From NCBI GenBank assembly GCA_965237895.1, contig CBDEGR010000002.1:2262804-2326803 (forward strand): a stretch of 64,000 nt of DNA, given 5' to 3'. Below the pieces are notes generated by a model. That model had not been told where the DNA came from and did no database searches. It was given only the letters and a program-made list of their open reading frames with translations. Both the position numbers and the translations under genes were made by a program. This document shows, one piece after another, positions 44,361 through 53,432 of the stretch; within the stretch, counting starts at the first letter, position 1, and each line of letters opens with the position of its first letter. The stretch comes from CBDEGR01 sp965237895. Lineage in GTDB: Bacteria; Acidobacteriota; Terriglobia; UBA7540; JAPUME01.

Positions 44361-44417
44361 GCCGCTGATTAGATCATGGGCGTAGACATATGTCAGCTAT
44401 TATATGGGACGGGACAC
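43275..44417 (-). mobile_element. IS630-A copy 2
   Basis: 1143 bp, flanked by TA at 43273-43274 and 44418-44419, inverted relative to copy 1. The right flank is the missing end of IS3-A copy 1, which shows that the region between the copies has been inverted. Confidence 0.9.
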
Positions 44418-44477
44418 TAGGGACAGAATTACCGCTGAACTAACATACGAGTTGGTACAATCACTGGGGGCAGGTCA
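44418..44477 (+). mobile_element. Detached right end of IS3-A copy 1
   Basis: TAGGGACAGAATTACCGC ... GGGGCAGGTCA. Identical to the last ~60 bases of the other IS3-A copies (for example 63006-63065). It completes the truncated IS3-A at 36214. Confidence 0.85.
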
Positions 44478-44851
44478 ATGGACGGACGGCCTACCGTCAG
44501 GCTGTCGAGCGAGTGAAGGAGCTTTATGACCGAGTTAGAACAGCAGTTGACGAACGCCTTAACCGCGCTGTCGAAGCAGTACGAAGCGGAGATGGAGCAG
44601 CAGGCCGAGTGGGTCGGCGAATTACAGGAGCAGGTGCGGCGGCTCGAAGAATCGGTCAAGGACTTGAAGCCGCAGCTCGGGCGGACCGAAGCGTTGGCGG
44701 AGGATTTAAAGCAGCAAGTCGAGCTCTTGAGGAGGGACTACAAGGAGATCGCCGGAGTGTTGCGCGGGGGGTGAACGCGATCTGGAAGAGGCAGCAACAG
44801 GCCCGGGAACGGCAGCGCGGGCCGGAGCGAGACTTCGGCCCCAGCCGCTAG
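44478..44851 (+). pseudogene. Relaxase C-terminal part, 5' end lost to IS3
   Basis: The frame enters from IS3-A and reads RVKELYDRVRTAVDERLNRA, then an Ala/Gly/Arg-rich tail ending WKRQQQARERQRGPERDFGP-SR and TAG. This is the C-terminus of a plasmid mobilisation relaxase, matching the tail at 30.6 kb. The catalytic N-terminal domain is absent. A second gene (MbeD-like) is nested within it in another frame, as in ColE1-type mob regions. Confidence 0.5.
44526..44774 (+). CDS. MbeD/MobD-like mobilisation protein nested in relaxase gene
   Basis: 82 residues starting TELEQQLTNALTALSKQYEA, closely resembling MbeD/MobD coiled-coil proteins of ColE1-type plasmids, with LRRLEESVKDLKPQL-type heptads. 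It lies wholly within the relaxase frame but in a different reading frame, a feature known from ColE1 mbeA-mbeB-mbeD. An AAGGAG site is upstream of the ATG. A fragment of a homologue is present at 29.9 kb. Role: entry exclusion or mobilisation enhancement, inferred from family. Confidence 0.6.
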   Translation: MTELEQQLTNALTALSKQYEAEMEQQAEWVGELQEQVRRLEESVKDLKPQLGRTEALAEDLKQQVELLRRDYKEIAGVLRGG

Positions 44852-44906
44852 GTTTGGTCTTGCTTGAAGACGTGAGAGAATGGGGTAGAACGAATTGGGA
44901 GGCAGC

Positions 44907-45116
44907 ATGAGCGGGGAAATGATTGCGATTGTGGCCGTGGGCGTCGCGCTAGCGGGGGTGATCCTCACGAGCTTAAGGGGGACTGAGGCGCGGCTGCGAG
45001 ACGACATAAAGCAGCTATCAGAGCGCGTGGCACGACTGGAACATAGCCAAGCCAAGCTCGAAGGGTTGCTGGAAGGATTGCGTGAGGCCATCAGCGGGCG
45101 GGCGGCGGCCAGTTAG
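44907..45116 (+). CDS. Small membrane-anchored coiled-coil protein
   Basis: Start at ATG 44907 after TTGGGAGGCAGC. 69 residues: an N-terminal membrane helix (GEMIAIVAVGVALAGVILTSL) and a coiled coil (EARLRDDIKQLSERVARLEH). This short anchor-plus-coiled-coil pattern is common near mobile and phage genes; function unknown. It follows the relaxase end with the shared leader sequence, so it is in the cargo position of the mobilisation unit. Confidence 0.5.
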   Translation: MSGEMIAIVAVGVALAGVILTSLRGTEARLRDDIKQLSERVARLEHSQAKLEGLLEGLREAISGRAAAS

Positions 45117-45199
45117 GTTTCGTCCAGCCCGGCCCGGTCCAGGCGCGGCGTGGCCGACGCGCGGAAGGGGTGAGTTATGGCGTCTCAAAGGGAGAAACC

Positions 45200-46024
45200 A
45201 TGAATACAACTATGAAAATTTTGGGCTTTGTGTTGTTACTCTGCACAACGTTGTCTGCTGAAGCCGCATCAGTCAGGAAAGCTAAAATGCTCAACGAGCA
45301 CGGGCTGCGAGCAGAAGCGAAGAGGGAATTAGTAGATGTTCTATTCAGCGCTGCCGGGGGAAACGAGAAGGCAGAGGCGTATTATCTCTTGGGGAGTATC
45401 GCCTTTAGTGAAAAAAGGATCACAACGGCATTGAATACATGGAACAGCCTTGTCGAAGAGTATCCAGGTTCCAAGCACGCTGCACTGGTAAAGGACAAAG
45501 CATCAGAGTTGGCAGAAATAGTTGGCGAATCCACCGACGAGGCGATCAACAACGCTGTAGCTCAGTCTTACCTTCGTCACGCTGAGTTTTGGTCAGAGGA
45601 CAAGGACTCCGTTTTCCGGATTGACTCTAGTTGGATTTCAAACGTCGAATCTGCCATTAAGTGGTACGACAAAGTAATCGCCGAGTTTCCAAAATCCCCC
45701 GCTGCCGAGCGTGCTTACAGGGGGAAACTTCGCACGTTGTTAGGTTGGAAGGAGTCCGGGCGCTACGGCGATGCACATGGGGTGAAGGGAAATTTCAACA
45801 AGTACATGCCTCTACTTCTGGAAGTATTCTCATCTTTTGAAGCAGATTATCCTAAAGCCGGATCACTACAAGCATTTCGTTACCAGATCGCACAGGCCTA
45901 CTGGGCCAACAAGGACTGGGGAAGAACTCGGGACTGGCTCAATGTAATTATTACTATCGCTGGGGATTCCGGGGGTTTTTACAAAGACCTTGCCCAAAGA
46001 CGACTGAGGAAGGTGGAGCACTGA
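45200..46024 (+). CDS. Exported TPR-like protein
   Basis: Start at ATG 45200 after AGGGAGAAACC. 274 residues. Signal peptide (ILGFVLLLCTTLSAEA), then helical repeats in pairs (AEAYYLLGSIAFSEKRITTA, AIKWYDKVIAEFPKSPAAER, FRYQIAQAYWANKDWGRTR) with the YxxLGxxxx pattern of tetratricopeptide proteins such as the outer-membrane protein assembly lipoprotein class. Likely a periplasmic scaffold; no cysteine lipobox is seen. It is independent of the mobilisation genes except by position. Confidence 0.6.
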   Translation: MNTTMKILGFVLLLCTTLSAEAASVRKAKMLNEHGLRAEAKRELVDVLFSAAGGNEKAEAYYLLGSIAFSEKRITTALNTWNSLVEEYPGSKHAALVKDKASELAEIVGESTDEAINNAVAQSYLRHAEFWSEDKDSVFRIDSSWISNVESAIKWYDKVIAEFPKSPAAERAYRGKLRTLLGWKESGRYGDAHGVKGNFNKYMPLLLEVFSSFEADYPKAGSLQAFRYQIAQAYWANKDWGRTRDWLNVIITIAGDSGGFYKDLAQRRLRKVEH

Positions 46025-46198
46025 CTCGGCGAAGTCGTGACACTTAATACGCTCTGCTGCGTCATCGCCCTAGGAGCCGGTATCGACGACCTACTTCAGG
46101 TCGCCTTTCCCGAGTTCACCCTGAACACTTTACGAGTACGAACGGCACCAGTCCAATGACTCATTCCGCAATGTACCTCGATCTGTGTCCCGCGCTCA

Positions 46199-46429
46199 AT
46201 GGATGGCTCCACCTTCCCGTGGGACAGGGCCGGGCATTTGCCGAGGCCGTTCCGATACCCGAGTCCACCGAGGACGAGACCACCCGACGGCGGGAGGATA
46301 GCTACCGTAGCGTGCTCCGAGCCGAACGCAGACAAGCCAGCCAAAGTCAGTCTGGCGATGATGGGCATCGTGATGTTGATCGCCGTTCTGGTTTTCCTTC
46401 CGCACTGGATCTTTGGCGCGACGGGCTAG
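46199..46429 (+). CDS. Possible small membrane peptide upstream of a lost repA
   Basis: A 76-codon frame whose useful part is the C-terminal membrane helix (VSLAMMGIVMLIAVLVFLP then HWIFGATG). The N-terminal half looks non-coding, and a shorter start (for example ATG 46354) is possible. It ends 91 bases before a leader sequence that matches the repA start at 31.4 kb, so it may be a plasmid-derived peptide. Weak. Confidence 0.3.
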   Translation: MDGSTFPWDRAGHLPRPFRYPSPPRTRPPDGGRIATVACSEPNADKPAKVSLAMMGIVMLIAVLVFLPHWIFGATG

Positions 46430-46489
46430 GGTAAGTGCCTAGCCGCTGGATCAGTGGCCCAAGACTGATTGCCGGTGCGGGTGCCCCTG

Positions 46490-46535
46490 TCTTGTCTGGG
46501 GAACATGGGAGAATAAATCCATGCAGCGACAACAA
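46490..46535 (+). repeat. Duplicate of the repA leader and first codons
   Basis: CTTGTCTGGGGAACATGGGA, then GAATAAATCCATGCAGCGACAACA. The reverse complement of 31380-31415 contains almost the same string ahead of the repA ATG. The match ends after about four codons, so it is a remnant of a second repA. Confidence 0.6.
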
Positions 46536-46851
46536 TGTTGCGGCACAGGTTGAGGCAGCTGTTCCGATTACGGCGCTTGAGGTCCGTCACGTTCTATTCG
46601 ATGTCTTCGGAGAGCACATGCAGAACCTTTCTAACACCGAGGCGAAGGACATCACACCTGGAGATCATTCTCTGTCTGGCACATGGAACATCCTTCGGGA
46701 GAATGAGGTCACCGAGCACCTGACAACGGTATCCTATGTGGCCCAAGCCCGACTCGCGGACGGTCGCGTGTGGGAGTTCGACTCTGACGCTCTCTCCGCA
46801 GCCCTCGGATCACTCAACTTAGATCAGGAGAGGGAAACTTCTAAGCCCTGA
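46536..46851 (+). pseudogene. Hypothetical protein with repA leader in front, 5' end cut
   Basis: The open frame covers about 105 codons and ends at TGA 46849-46851: ITALEVRHVLFDVFGEHMQN, EVTEHLTTVSYVAQARLADG, WEFDSDALSAALGSLNLDQE. It looks like the C-terminal part of a real small protein, now fused to the repA leader. No family recognised. The N-terminus is uncertain. Confidence 0.35.
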
Positions 46852-47712
46852 GCGGCGGCGTTGTGCGGTGGAACGTGCCGAGCGAGAGTATAAGATGAGC
46901 GAACGGCACGCCTGCCGGCTGCTGGGGCCATGGCGAGGAACGCAACGATACGAACCGATCCAACGACCCGATGAGGATGAGCTGACCGCAGCGGTGATCG
47001 TCCTGGCCAGCCAGTAGGGCCGCTACGGGTACCGGAGGATCACGGCGCTGCTGCGGAGTGCGGGGTGGCCGGTAGGCAAGGACCGGGTGCAGCGGATCTG
47101 GCGGCGGGAGGGGTTAAAGGTGCCCCAGAAACAGAGGCCTCGGAGACGGCTGTGGCTGAACGATGGAAGCTGCATTCGGCTGCGGCCGGAGCGGCCCAAC
47201 CACGTCTGGAGTTATGACTTTGTCAGCGACAGAACCGAGGAGGGGAGAAGGCTACGGGTACTGACGCTGATTGATGAATATACGCGAGAATGTCTGGCGC
47301 TACCGGTAGAGCGGAGGATGGGGAGTCGGCAGGTGATTTCGACGTTGGCGGAGGTGATGTTGTGGCGAGGGGTTCCGGAACACATTCGTTCCGACAACGG
47401 CCCGGAGTTCATCGCCCGGGAATTGCGACAGTGGCTGGCAAAGGTGGGGACGGGAACACTGTACATCGAACCCGGTAGCCCGTGGGAGAATGGGTTTTGT
47501 GAAAGTTTTAACGGGAAGTTGCGGGATGAATGCCTGAACGGGGAGATCTTCTACTCGTTGCAGGAGGCCCAGATCGTGATTGAGCAATGGCGGGAGGAAT
47601 ACAACACCCGGAGACCGCACTCGGCGCTGGATTACAGGCCCCCGGCGCCGGGGGCCTGTAATCCATTTCTTCTCCCAGAACCGATTTCGCAGCCCCAGGC
47701 TGTGATGTAAAC
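46852..47712 (+). pseudogene. IS3 type B OrfB transposase, 5' end lost, internal stop
   Basis: DDE core intact (NHVWSYDFVSDRTEEGRR, HIRSDNGPEFIARELRQW, and a Glu in FCESFNGKLRDECL). The frame upstream (ERAEREYKMSERHACRLLG) is interrupted by TAG at 47016-47018 before GRYGYRRITALLRSAGW. OrfA is missing. It probably belongs to the same IS type as the OrfA remnant at 8968. A third tiny remnant lies at 61.5 kb. The 3' boundary is uncertain. Confidence 0.7.
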
Positions 47713-47749
47713 TCTCTCACTAGGATTGGTACAAAAGATCGGTCTGGTC

Positions 47750-48125
47750 ACGTCCGGCGCGTCGTTCTCGTTCCAGGTGACGCTGCGCCGATGCCGGTTC
47801 CGTGGGTTGTAGCACTTGACGAAATCCAACAGGTCCTCATATCCCATGGGTTTTTTCTTGAGAGTGTGATAAATGTTGGTGCGGTAGTCGTAGTACCAGA
47901 CCTGTTTCGTCCACGCGATCGGCATTCGTCGGCCAGATCTTCAGCCGTTCCTCGGAGTCCTTGTTCCGAACCAGATTGAAGGTCAGCCGATTAGCATCAT
48001 CGACAACGTCATCTTTCATAGCGTCCGCAAAATCCCGAAGGGCTGCGAGAAAAACCTGTAGGGTGGTAAGCCGCTGCTGGCCGTCGATAACCTCGGATCG
48101 GGCCAATCCCCGTCCGAAAACAGGA
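47750..48125 (-). pseudogene. DUF262 (GmrS-like) protein remnant
   Basis: SEVIDGQQRLTTLQVFLAAL, the conserved DUF262 block of GmrSD-type restriction enzymes, with a frameshift near 47905 after LKIWPTNADR. A later piece (GYEDLLDFVKCYNPRNRHRR) follows the family in another frame. Both N- and C-terminal parts are gone. A leftover of a modification-dependent restriction gene. Confidence 0.55.
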
Positions 48126-48978
48126 AATGGTATACGATCCGGCTCGCGACGGGGGGTGTCAATTTGTCAGAAATTTAGTGTTGATACTAACCAGTTGCAA
48201 TGCCGACGTATTGAAAGCGCGTCTATCGCCGGACATGCCCGGAAGCGGTGCGTCTTGAGTCACGCCCGTCTTAGGGTCCAGAGCATCTTACCGACGATAT
48301 GGGCCTCCTTGGCGAGGCAGGTGTAGGGCTCTTAGTCCGGGTTTGCGGAAAGGAGCCGCAGCCGGGGCGGGACGATCCGGAACGGCGTGGGTGCCGATGC
48401 GGATCTTGCTTTCACGGTCGCGCCCTCGGTCACGGCGATGGCGACGAGGTGTGAATAAACTGTGTAAGGACTTGCGAGGACCGATTTACGACCGTGACAA
48501 AACCGTGACAAAACCCCCGAATCTGAGTCGGTTGGGATTAGCTTTGAGCGAAAAGCAGAGTCCCTAAGTTATTGAACAATATAGAAGCAGATAGACGCAA
48601 TAGAGAGGGGTTCAGTGCTTAGAAGGCATTGTCACCGCTTCTTTTCTCTCCATCGGGTACCTTCAATTCTTTGCTTTATCAACAACTTGGGGAACCTGCT
48701 CGCCGCTCACGAGCAACCCCAATCCCTTCAACAAACAGGGATTTTGATACAGTTTTGATACACGTGCGAAGCAGGTGCTCTGTTGTCACGGGACCAGTGA
48801 GCGCTTTGGCAGAGCCCCTCCCCTGTCTCGATCCATGCGGGATTGCCCGAAGTCAGGGGGATCGCCGGAAAACGGGGATCAACCCCAAAACTTTTTTTGT
48901 AAGGAAAAACCCATGTTGGGGCCTTTTCACGGCCTTGCAATGGTCGATCGCGGCGGGTCCCCGTGCTTTCCTTAACAT
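48126..48978. other. No gene recognised between DUF262 remnant and vapBC
   Basis: Several short ORFs occur on both strands but none has a ribosome site plus family signature. Probably decayed sequence between recombined fragments. Confidence 0.4.
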
Positions 48979-49007
48979 TTGACCGGCAATTGCGGTTGAT
49001 CTATAAT
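48979..49007 (+). promoter_or_regulatory. vapBC promoter
   Basis: TTGACC (48979-48984), a 17-base spacer, TATAAT (49002-49007), 30 bases before the vapB ATG. A consensus-like sigma70 promoter, likely autoregulated by the VapB-VapC complex. Confidence 0.7.
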
Positions 49008-49036
49008 ACGGTAACGTTTCCGGGATCGAGTGTGAA

Positions 49037-49357
49037 ATGACCAGGCAATCGACAAACGAAGGATCGAAGACTCGTGTCGCTCGGCACCGCGCCAAAACAG
49101 CCGCTCAGGGATCACGACGCGTCGAGGTCACCGTGGCTGCGCGCGATGCGGGACTGATAAAGGCCGTCGCGGGTGCTCTTCGAGCGGGAGGCGAGGACGC
49201 TAAAAGGGCACGTGAGGCCTTGGCATCAATGGCGCCCATTGAACCGGTGCGGACCGGTGCGGAGTTGGTAGCCTTCTTTCGTGCCTCTCCACTCGTCGAC
49301 GAAGAACTGATGATCGAGCGCGATCAATCCACGGACCGCTGTGTCGATCTCGAATAA
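49037..49357 (+). CDS. vapB: VapB-type antitoxin
   Basis: 106 residues: a basic N-terminus (KTRVARHRAKTAAQGSRRVE) followed by VTVAARDAGLIKAVAGALRA, which fits a ribbon-helix-helix type DNA-binding antitoxin, and an acidic C-terminal tail. Overlaps the toxin gene by one base. It is the first gene after a strong promoter and probably represses it. Named from its partner and layout; the exact VapB subfamily is uncertain. Confidence 0.6.
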   Translation: MTRQSTNEGSKTRVARHRAKTAAQGSRRVEVTVAARDAGLIKAVAGALRAGGEDAKRAREALASMAPIEPVRTGAELVAFFRASPLVDEELMIERDQSTDRCVDLE

Positions 49358-49794
49358 TGGCATTCCTAATCGATACAAACGTGATCAGCGAAACGCTCAA
49401 ACCGCGCCCCGCCGCCATGGTAATCGATTGGTTTGGCGACCAGAGGTCCAATGACCTCTTCCTTGCATCGATGAGCCTCGGAGAACTGGTGCGCGGCGCC
49501 CACCGTGTGAAGGACAAGGTGAAGAGGGAGCGTTTCAAGAGGTGGATCTATCATGATCTGGCCGCTCAATTCCAGGGGCGCATCCTTCCTTTCGATCAAG
49601 AGGCGGCGGTGATCTGGGGCGAGATCATGGGCGATGGCGACAGAACCGGCCGCCCAAAACCAATGGGCGATGCGCAGATCGCTGCCGTGGCGCGACGGCA
49701 CGATCTGACTTTGGTCACACGCAACACCAGGGATTTTACGGATATGGATGTGGCTCTTATCGATCCATGGAAACCCGGCGCATCTTTGGGATGA
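49357..49794 (+). CDS. vapC: VapC-type PIN-domain toxin
   Basis: 145 residues with the PIN signature: FLIDTNVISET (first Asp), SMSLGELVRGAHRV (Glu), MGDAQIAAVARRHDLTLVTR (Asp) and NTRDFTDMDVALIDPW. All acidic residues for an RNase active site are present. Directly overlaps the antitoxin. Likely functional and co-transcribed from the promoter at 48979. Confidence 0.85.
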   Translation: MAFLIDTNVISETLKPRPAAMVIDWFGDQRSNDLFLASMSLGELVRGAHRVKDKVKRERFKRWIYHDLAAQFQGRILPFDQEAAVIWGEIMGDGDRTGRPKPMGDAQIAAVARRHDLTLVTRNTRDFTDMDVALIDPWKPGASLG

Positions 49795-50026
49795 CGGCGA
49801 CCATTGACACTCAAGCGCTCCCTCCCGTGGTTTTGTTTAAGGCGCGTGGGAGAATGGGCAATCTGATGGACGAGCCTAAGAAGCTGACGGCGGACCAGCC
49901 CTGGTCGGAGCTTGTACTCATCTGTGTATCTCTGCTGCCCATGAAAACACTCCTGATAGTTGCTTCATTTTAGCTCTCAAAGGACCATTTGCAGAACCCG
50001 GGGCTGCTGTTTCGAATCTTATAATA

Positions 50027-51277
50027 ATGCCTAGGTCTCGACCGCTACACGACGCACGTTCCATGACAGGAGTAAAGTCTTTGTTGTCAGCTCAAGAAAG
50101 CCTAATCGAACAGGTTGGTGCCCCAGGAAGTCCGCTCAAACGACCTAAGGGCAAGGAGGCTCGGGTCAAGTTGGCCACGCTGTTGGACTCGACACTACCT
50201 CCGGAACTTCGTCTTCGCGCACATTTGGCCTTGGGAAAGCAGCCTCCACCTGACCTTCTTATTGAAGATAATATTCGGCGTTCGTTGACGGCAAAGGATT
50301 GCCTCAATCGGGTTCCGAGCCTCGCCGTCAAGATACCCGTTCTCGAGGCCACTGCACCGCTCCGGGCGGCTGCCAGATTGACACAGAGTGTCAACGAAAA
50401 TGACCTTCGTGCCTCGATCGGCAATTTAGCAAGAATGGTTGAAAAATGGGACGCCAAGAGGAACAAAGTCCACATCGGCGACCAGACGATCTTTGAGTTC
50501 ATTCGGCTGACTGATGTGCTGTGTCATAAGTCCTCTCAGGTGGCGCATCGTTCTTTCAACAAGTGGCGTGAACTGCTCTTGCGTCTGGTGAAAGTTGGCG
50601 CTCGTTGGGCCGCAGCTTCCAACAGGTCTGAACAGTTGGCAGGAGCTCTTCGATTGCTCGGAAGCGTCGAGAAATTCGCTTCCTTCTCCATCCAGGAAGA
50701 AATGGACGAGGCTGAACAATTCGCCGTGGTTGTCCGGGACCTGCGGCAAAAGAGTATCGACTACATGATTTCAAGTGCAACTTCGTAAGATGTCTCGACC
50801 TTAGAAACACTTGCGCAAGCCCTGCTGGGGGTGCGTTTTAGCCGAGAGCTCACAGCCGCAAAGCTTGATGAACTATATCAGCAAAGATTTGCCTTTGACG
50901 AAGAGATGCAAGCCACACTCGCATCTTTGTCCGGGCGTCAGTCAACTCCCGCTGGAGTTCAAGGCTTGGATTCTGGTCTGGAACAAACAAAGGCATTACA
51001 GCTGGCGAGCATCCTACTGCGCACATGGAAGGCACGCCATGAAGGACCAATCTCCAGCGAAACCTTTGAAGAAATGCAATCGGTGCTCAGCAACTTTTTT
51101 GATCTATGCCTCATTGATCAGGTTGATGAACTCCAAGAGTACAATCCCCGCATTCATGAATTCGTCCAGGGCGAGCGCCACACGGCAACGGTGCGCGTCG
51201 TCCGTCCGCTAGTCGAACAGTCGCGGGACCGGTCATGCATCATCGTCAAGGCACTGGTCAGAGCAGCAACAGACTAA
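50027..51277 (+). pseudogene. Protein of the second Hsp70 locus, split by in-frame TAA
   Basis: Two same-frame ORFs (50027-50788 and 50831-51277) are separated only by TAA at 50786-50788; read through, they form one frame of about 416 codons (SATS-stop-DVSTLETLAQALLG). A TATAAT at 50020-50025 suggests the true start is the internal ATG at 50063. The second part ends with IHEFVQGERHTATVRVVRPL and IIVKALVRAA, a beta-rich pattern faintly like the GrpE-type partner of the main operon. No firm family. It lies ten bases before the Hsp70-like gene, in operon with it. Confidence 0.5.
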
Positions 51278-51287
51278 AAGGGAAAAG

Positions 51288-52172
51288 ATGGCAAACAAAA
51301 GGACATATTTAGGCATTGACTGGGGAACCCATTCGGCAAAATGGGCAAGTCGGTTTGCGGGCGATGGAGGGTTTCTCTCAGATATGCCCCTATACAGTTC
51401 TGACCTAGCACGAACGGGCGGCAGTCTAACCTTCTCGCCAGATCCTAAAACTTTCGACGAGGATTCTCTAATAAGGTCGGTCAAAGGACGATTGATTCAG
51501 GATCCGCTCGGACAGGATTTCTGGGGTGCTGATCGGCTAGACACAGGGACCTCTCTGGGAGCGGCGGTAACATTCAGTCTGTGCTGCCTGCTGAACGACG
51601 CCGTGTCCCATATCGAAGACAACATTGGCCTGGGTCCTATTGACATAGGGTTCTCGTTCCCGAACTGGCTGGTTGAGCCCAAGAAAGCAGCCAAAGCCGC
51701 CATTGAAAATTTTCGTCAAGCCGTTGAAGTGACCGTCAACCTTCTCGGCCACGTGCCATCCAACGAGCTACCTCAGCCCCAAAGGAGTTTCCCAATCATT
51801 CGATGGAAGGATCTGGTAGACCAAGCCCTGGCGCGGTCCAGAGAAGAGGACGGTGACGGCAAGACGTTAGGCATCGACAACATGACTCAACTTAGGTTCA
51901 GCTTGCCAACGTACGATGCAGCTTGGAGTTTCCTTGTGGAATCCGGAGCGGCCGGTCTCCCGTACCTGCGCGCCATGGATATCGAAACGGTACCTGGGAC
52001 GCCCGGCTTGGCAAAGCTTCTCGTGGTTGATGTAGGCGCAGGTTCGACCGACGTGGGCTATATGTTGCGGGTCCAGCACCGCAAAACAGGACAAGAAAAC
52101 TTCTACTACTTTAGGCCCGCGTCAAGCTTTCCGGAGGCTGGAAATGTGCTTACAGATGAACTGGTGAAGCAT
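51288..52172 (+). pseudogene. Hsp70/actin-like ATPase, N-terminal two-thirds, cut by IS3
   Basis: Starts ATG 51288 after AAAGGGAAAAG. LGIDWGTHSAKWASRF is phosphate 1; LLVVDVGAGSTDVGYM is phosphate 2. The frame ends at TGA inside the right end of IS3-A copy 2 (52173) before the adenosine motif. The lost part may be the fragment at 14361-14798, which has LVLTGGGNGLPMI and nothing upstream. It differs from the main-operon Hsp70 in sequence and is a compact type. Confidence 0.7.
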
Positions 52173-52206
52173 TGACCTGCCCCCAGTGATTGTACCAACT
52201 CGTATG

Positions 52207-53097
52207 TTAGTTCAGCGGTAATTCTGTCCCTAGGTCGGGAGGCAGCTGCCTCCCGAGCAGCGGCGGGATTTCCATGGCCTCCGGTGCCGGTGGACGATAA
52301 CCAAGAGCACTGTGAGGTCGAACCCTGTTGTAGTGTCGCCTCCACTGCTCGATTAACACCTTCGCTTCCTGCAAGGTGTAGAAGATCTCCCGGTCGAGCA
52401 ACTCGTCGCGGAGCTTCCCATTAAAGCTCTCGTTGTAGCCGTTCTCCCAGGGACTCCCGGGTTGGATGTAGAGCGTCTTCACTCCGATTCGCCCCAGCCA
52501 CTCTCGTAGAGCTTGGGCGCAGAACTCCGGGCCATTATCCGAGCGAAGGTGCTCGGGCGGACCTCGGAGAACGAACAGATCGGCCAGTAGCTGCACGACA
52601 TCGTCGGATCGAATCTGGCGGGCCACCTGGATAGCCAGACATTTCCGAGTGTACTCATCGATGACCGTCAACAACCGGAAAGCCCTCCCGTCGTGAGTGC
52701 GGGCTTGGACGAAGTCGTAAGCCCAGACGTGGTTCGGACTGCAGGGGCGCAGACGAACGCACGATCCGTCGTTGAGCCAAAGGCGTCCACGCTTCGGCTG
52801 TTTCTGCGGCACTCTCAACCCCTCCCGCCTCCAGATGCGCTCCACTCTCTTATGGTTGACCCTCCAGCCGGCTCGCCGCAGCAAGGCCGTGACCCGACGA
52901 TAGCCATAGCGACCAAACCGACCGGCCAGGGTGACGATGGCCCTCGTCAGGGCATCCTCGTCGGGAGCAGCGATGCATCGATGGCGCTGGGTGGACCGGG
53001 GTTGGCTGAGCACTCGACAAGCCCGACGTTCCGAGACACCCAACGCCTTACAGACATGCGCCGCCCACTGCCGGCGACGCGCCGGGCTTAGCCGTTT
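52207..53097 (-). CDS. IS3-A OrfB transposase (copy 2)
   Basis: Product from KRLSPARRRQWAAHVCKALG to LPPDLGTELPLN, with RFGRYGYRRVTALLRRAGW and the DDE core (NHVWAYDFVQARTHDG, HLRSDNGPEFCAQAL, YNESFNGKLRDEL). The reading upstream of this point overlaps OrfA in another frame and is not a separate product. Because OrfA of this copy is broken by a stop, the frameshifted transposase cannot be made here. Confidence 0.75.
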   Translation of the reverse strand, partial: KRLSPARRRQWAAHVCKALGVSERRACRVLSQPRSTQRHRCIAAPDEDALTRAIVTLAGRFGRYGYRRVTALLRRAGWRVNHKRVERIWRREGLRVPQKQPKRGRLWLNDGSCVRLRPCSPNHVWAYDFVQARTHDGRAFRLLTVIDEYTRKCLAIQVARQIRSDDVVQLLADLFVLRGPPEHLRSDNGPEFCAQALREWLGRIGVKTLYIQPGSPWENGYNESFNGKLRDELLDREIFYTLQEAKVLIEQWRRHYNRVRPHSALGYRPPAPEAMEIPPLLGRQLPPDLGTELPLN

Positions 53098-53366
53098 CCC
53101 CTTGTGACCTCCTGCAGAATCTGCTTGTCCAAGGTCAGGTCTGCAACCGCCCTCCTCAAGCGAGTGTTCTCCTGCTCGAGGACCTTCAACCGCTTGGCCT
53201 AATCCATCTTTAGACCGCCGTACTCCTTTCGCCAGCGGTAATAGGTCTGCTCGGTCACCCCCAACGACCGGCACACCTCGGCTACGCTGCGACCCTGGGC
53301 AAGTTCCACTTCGGTCTCTCGAAGTTTACCGATAATCTGTTCGATCGAATGCTTCCTCTTGACCAT
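53098..53366 (-). pseudogene. IS3-A OrfA (copy 2) with nonsense codon
   Basis: Same sequence as copy 1 OrfA (VKRKHSIEQIIGKLRETEVE..) except that GLKMDQAKRL has become GLKMD-stop-AKRL (C to T change, CAG to TAG at 53201-53199). Confidence 0.7.
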
Positions 53367-53432
53367 CCTGACCTCCCTATTCCAGGTCCAACTCTAACAT
53401 TAGAACTGGACCGGTTTGAGGGGGTCAGGTCA

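Larger units (their letters stand above)
52173..53432 (-). mobile_element. IS3-A copy 2, full length
   Basis: 1260 bp. Right end TGACCTGCCCCCAGTGATTG at 52173 and left end (TGACCTGACCCCCTCAAACC on the minus strand) at 53432. OrfA carries a nonsense codon (TAG at 53201-53199 instead of CAG). OrfB is intact. Truncates the Hsp70-like gene. Confidence 0.9.

Noticed and set aside
48629..48982. 117-residue plus-strand ORF
   Set aside because: No ribosome site, poor codon pattern and several competing frames; judged non-coding.
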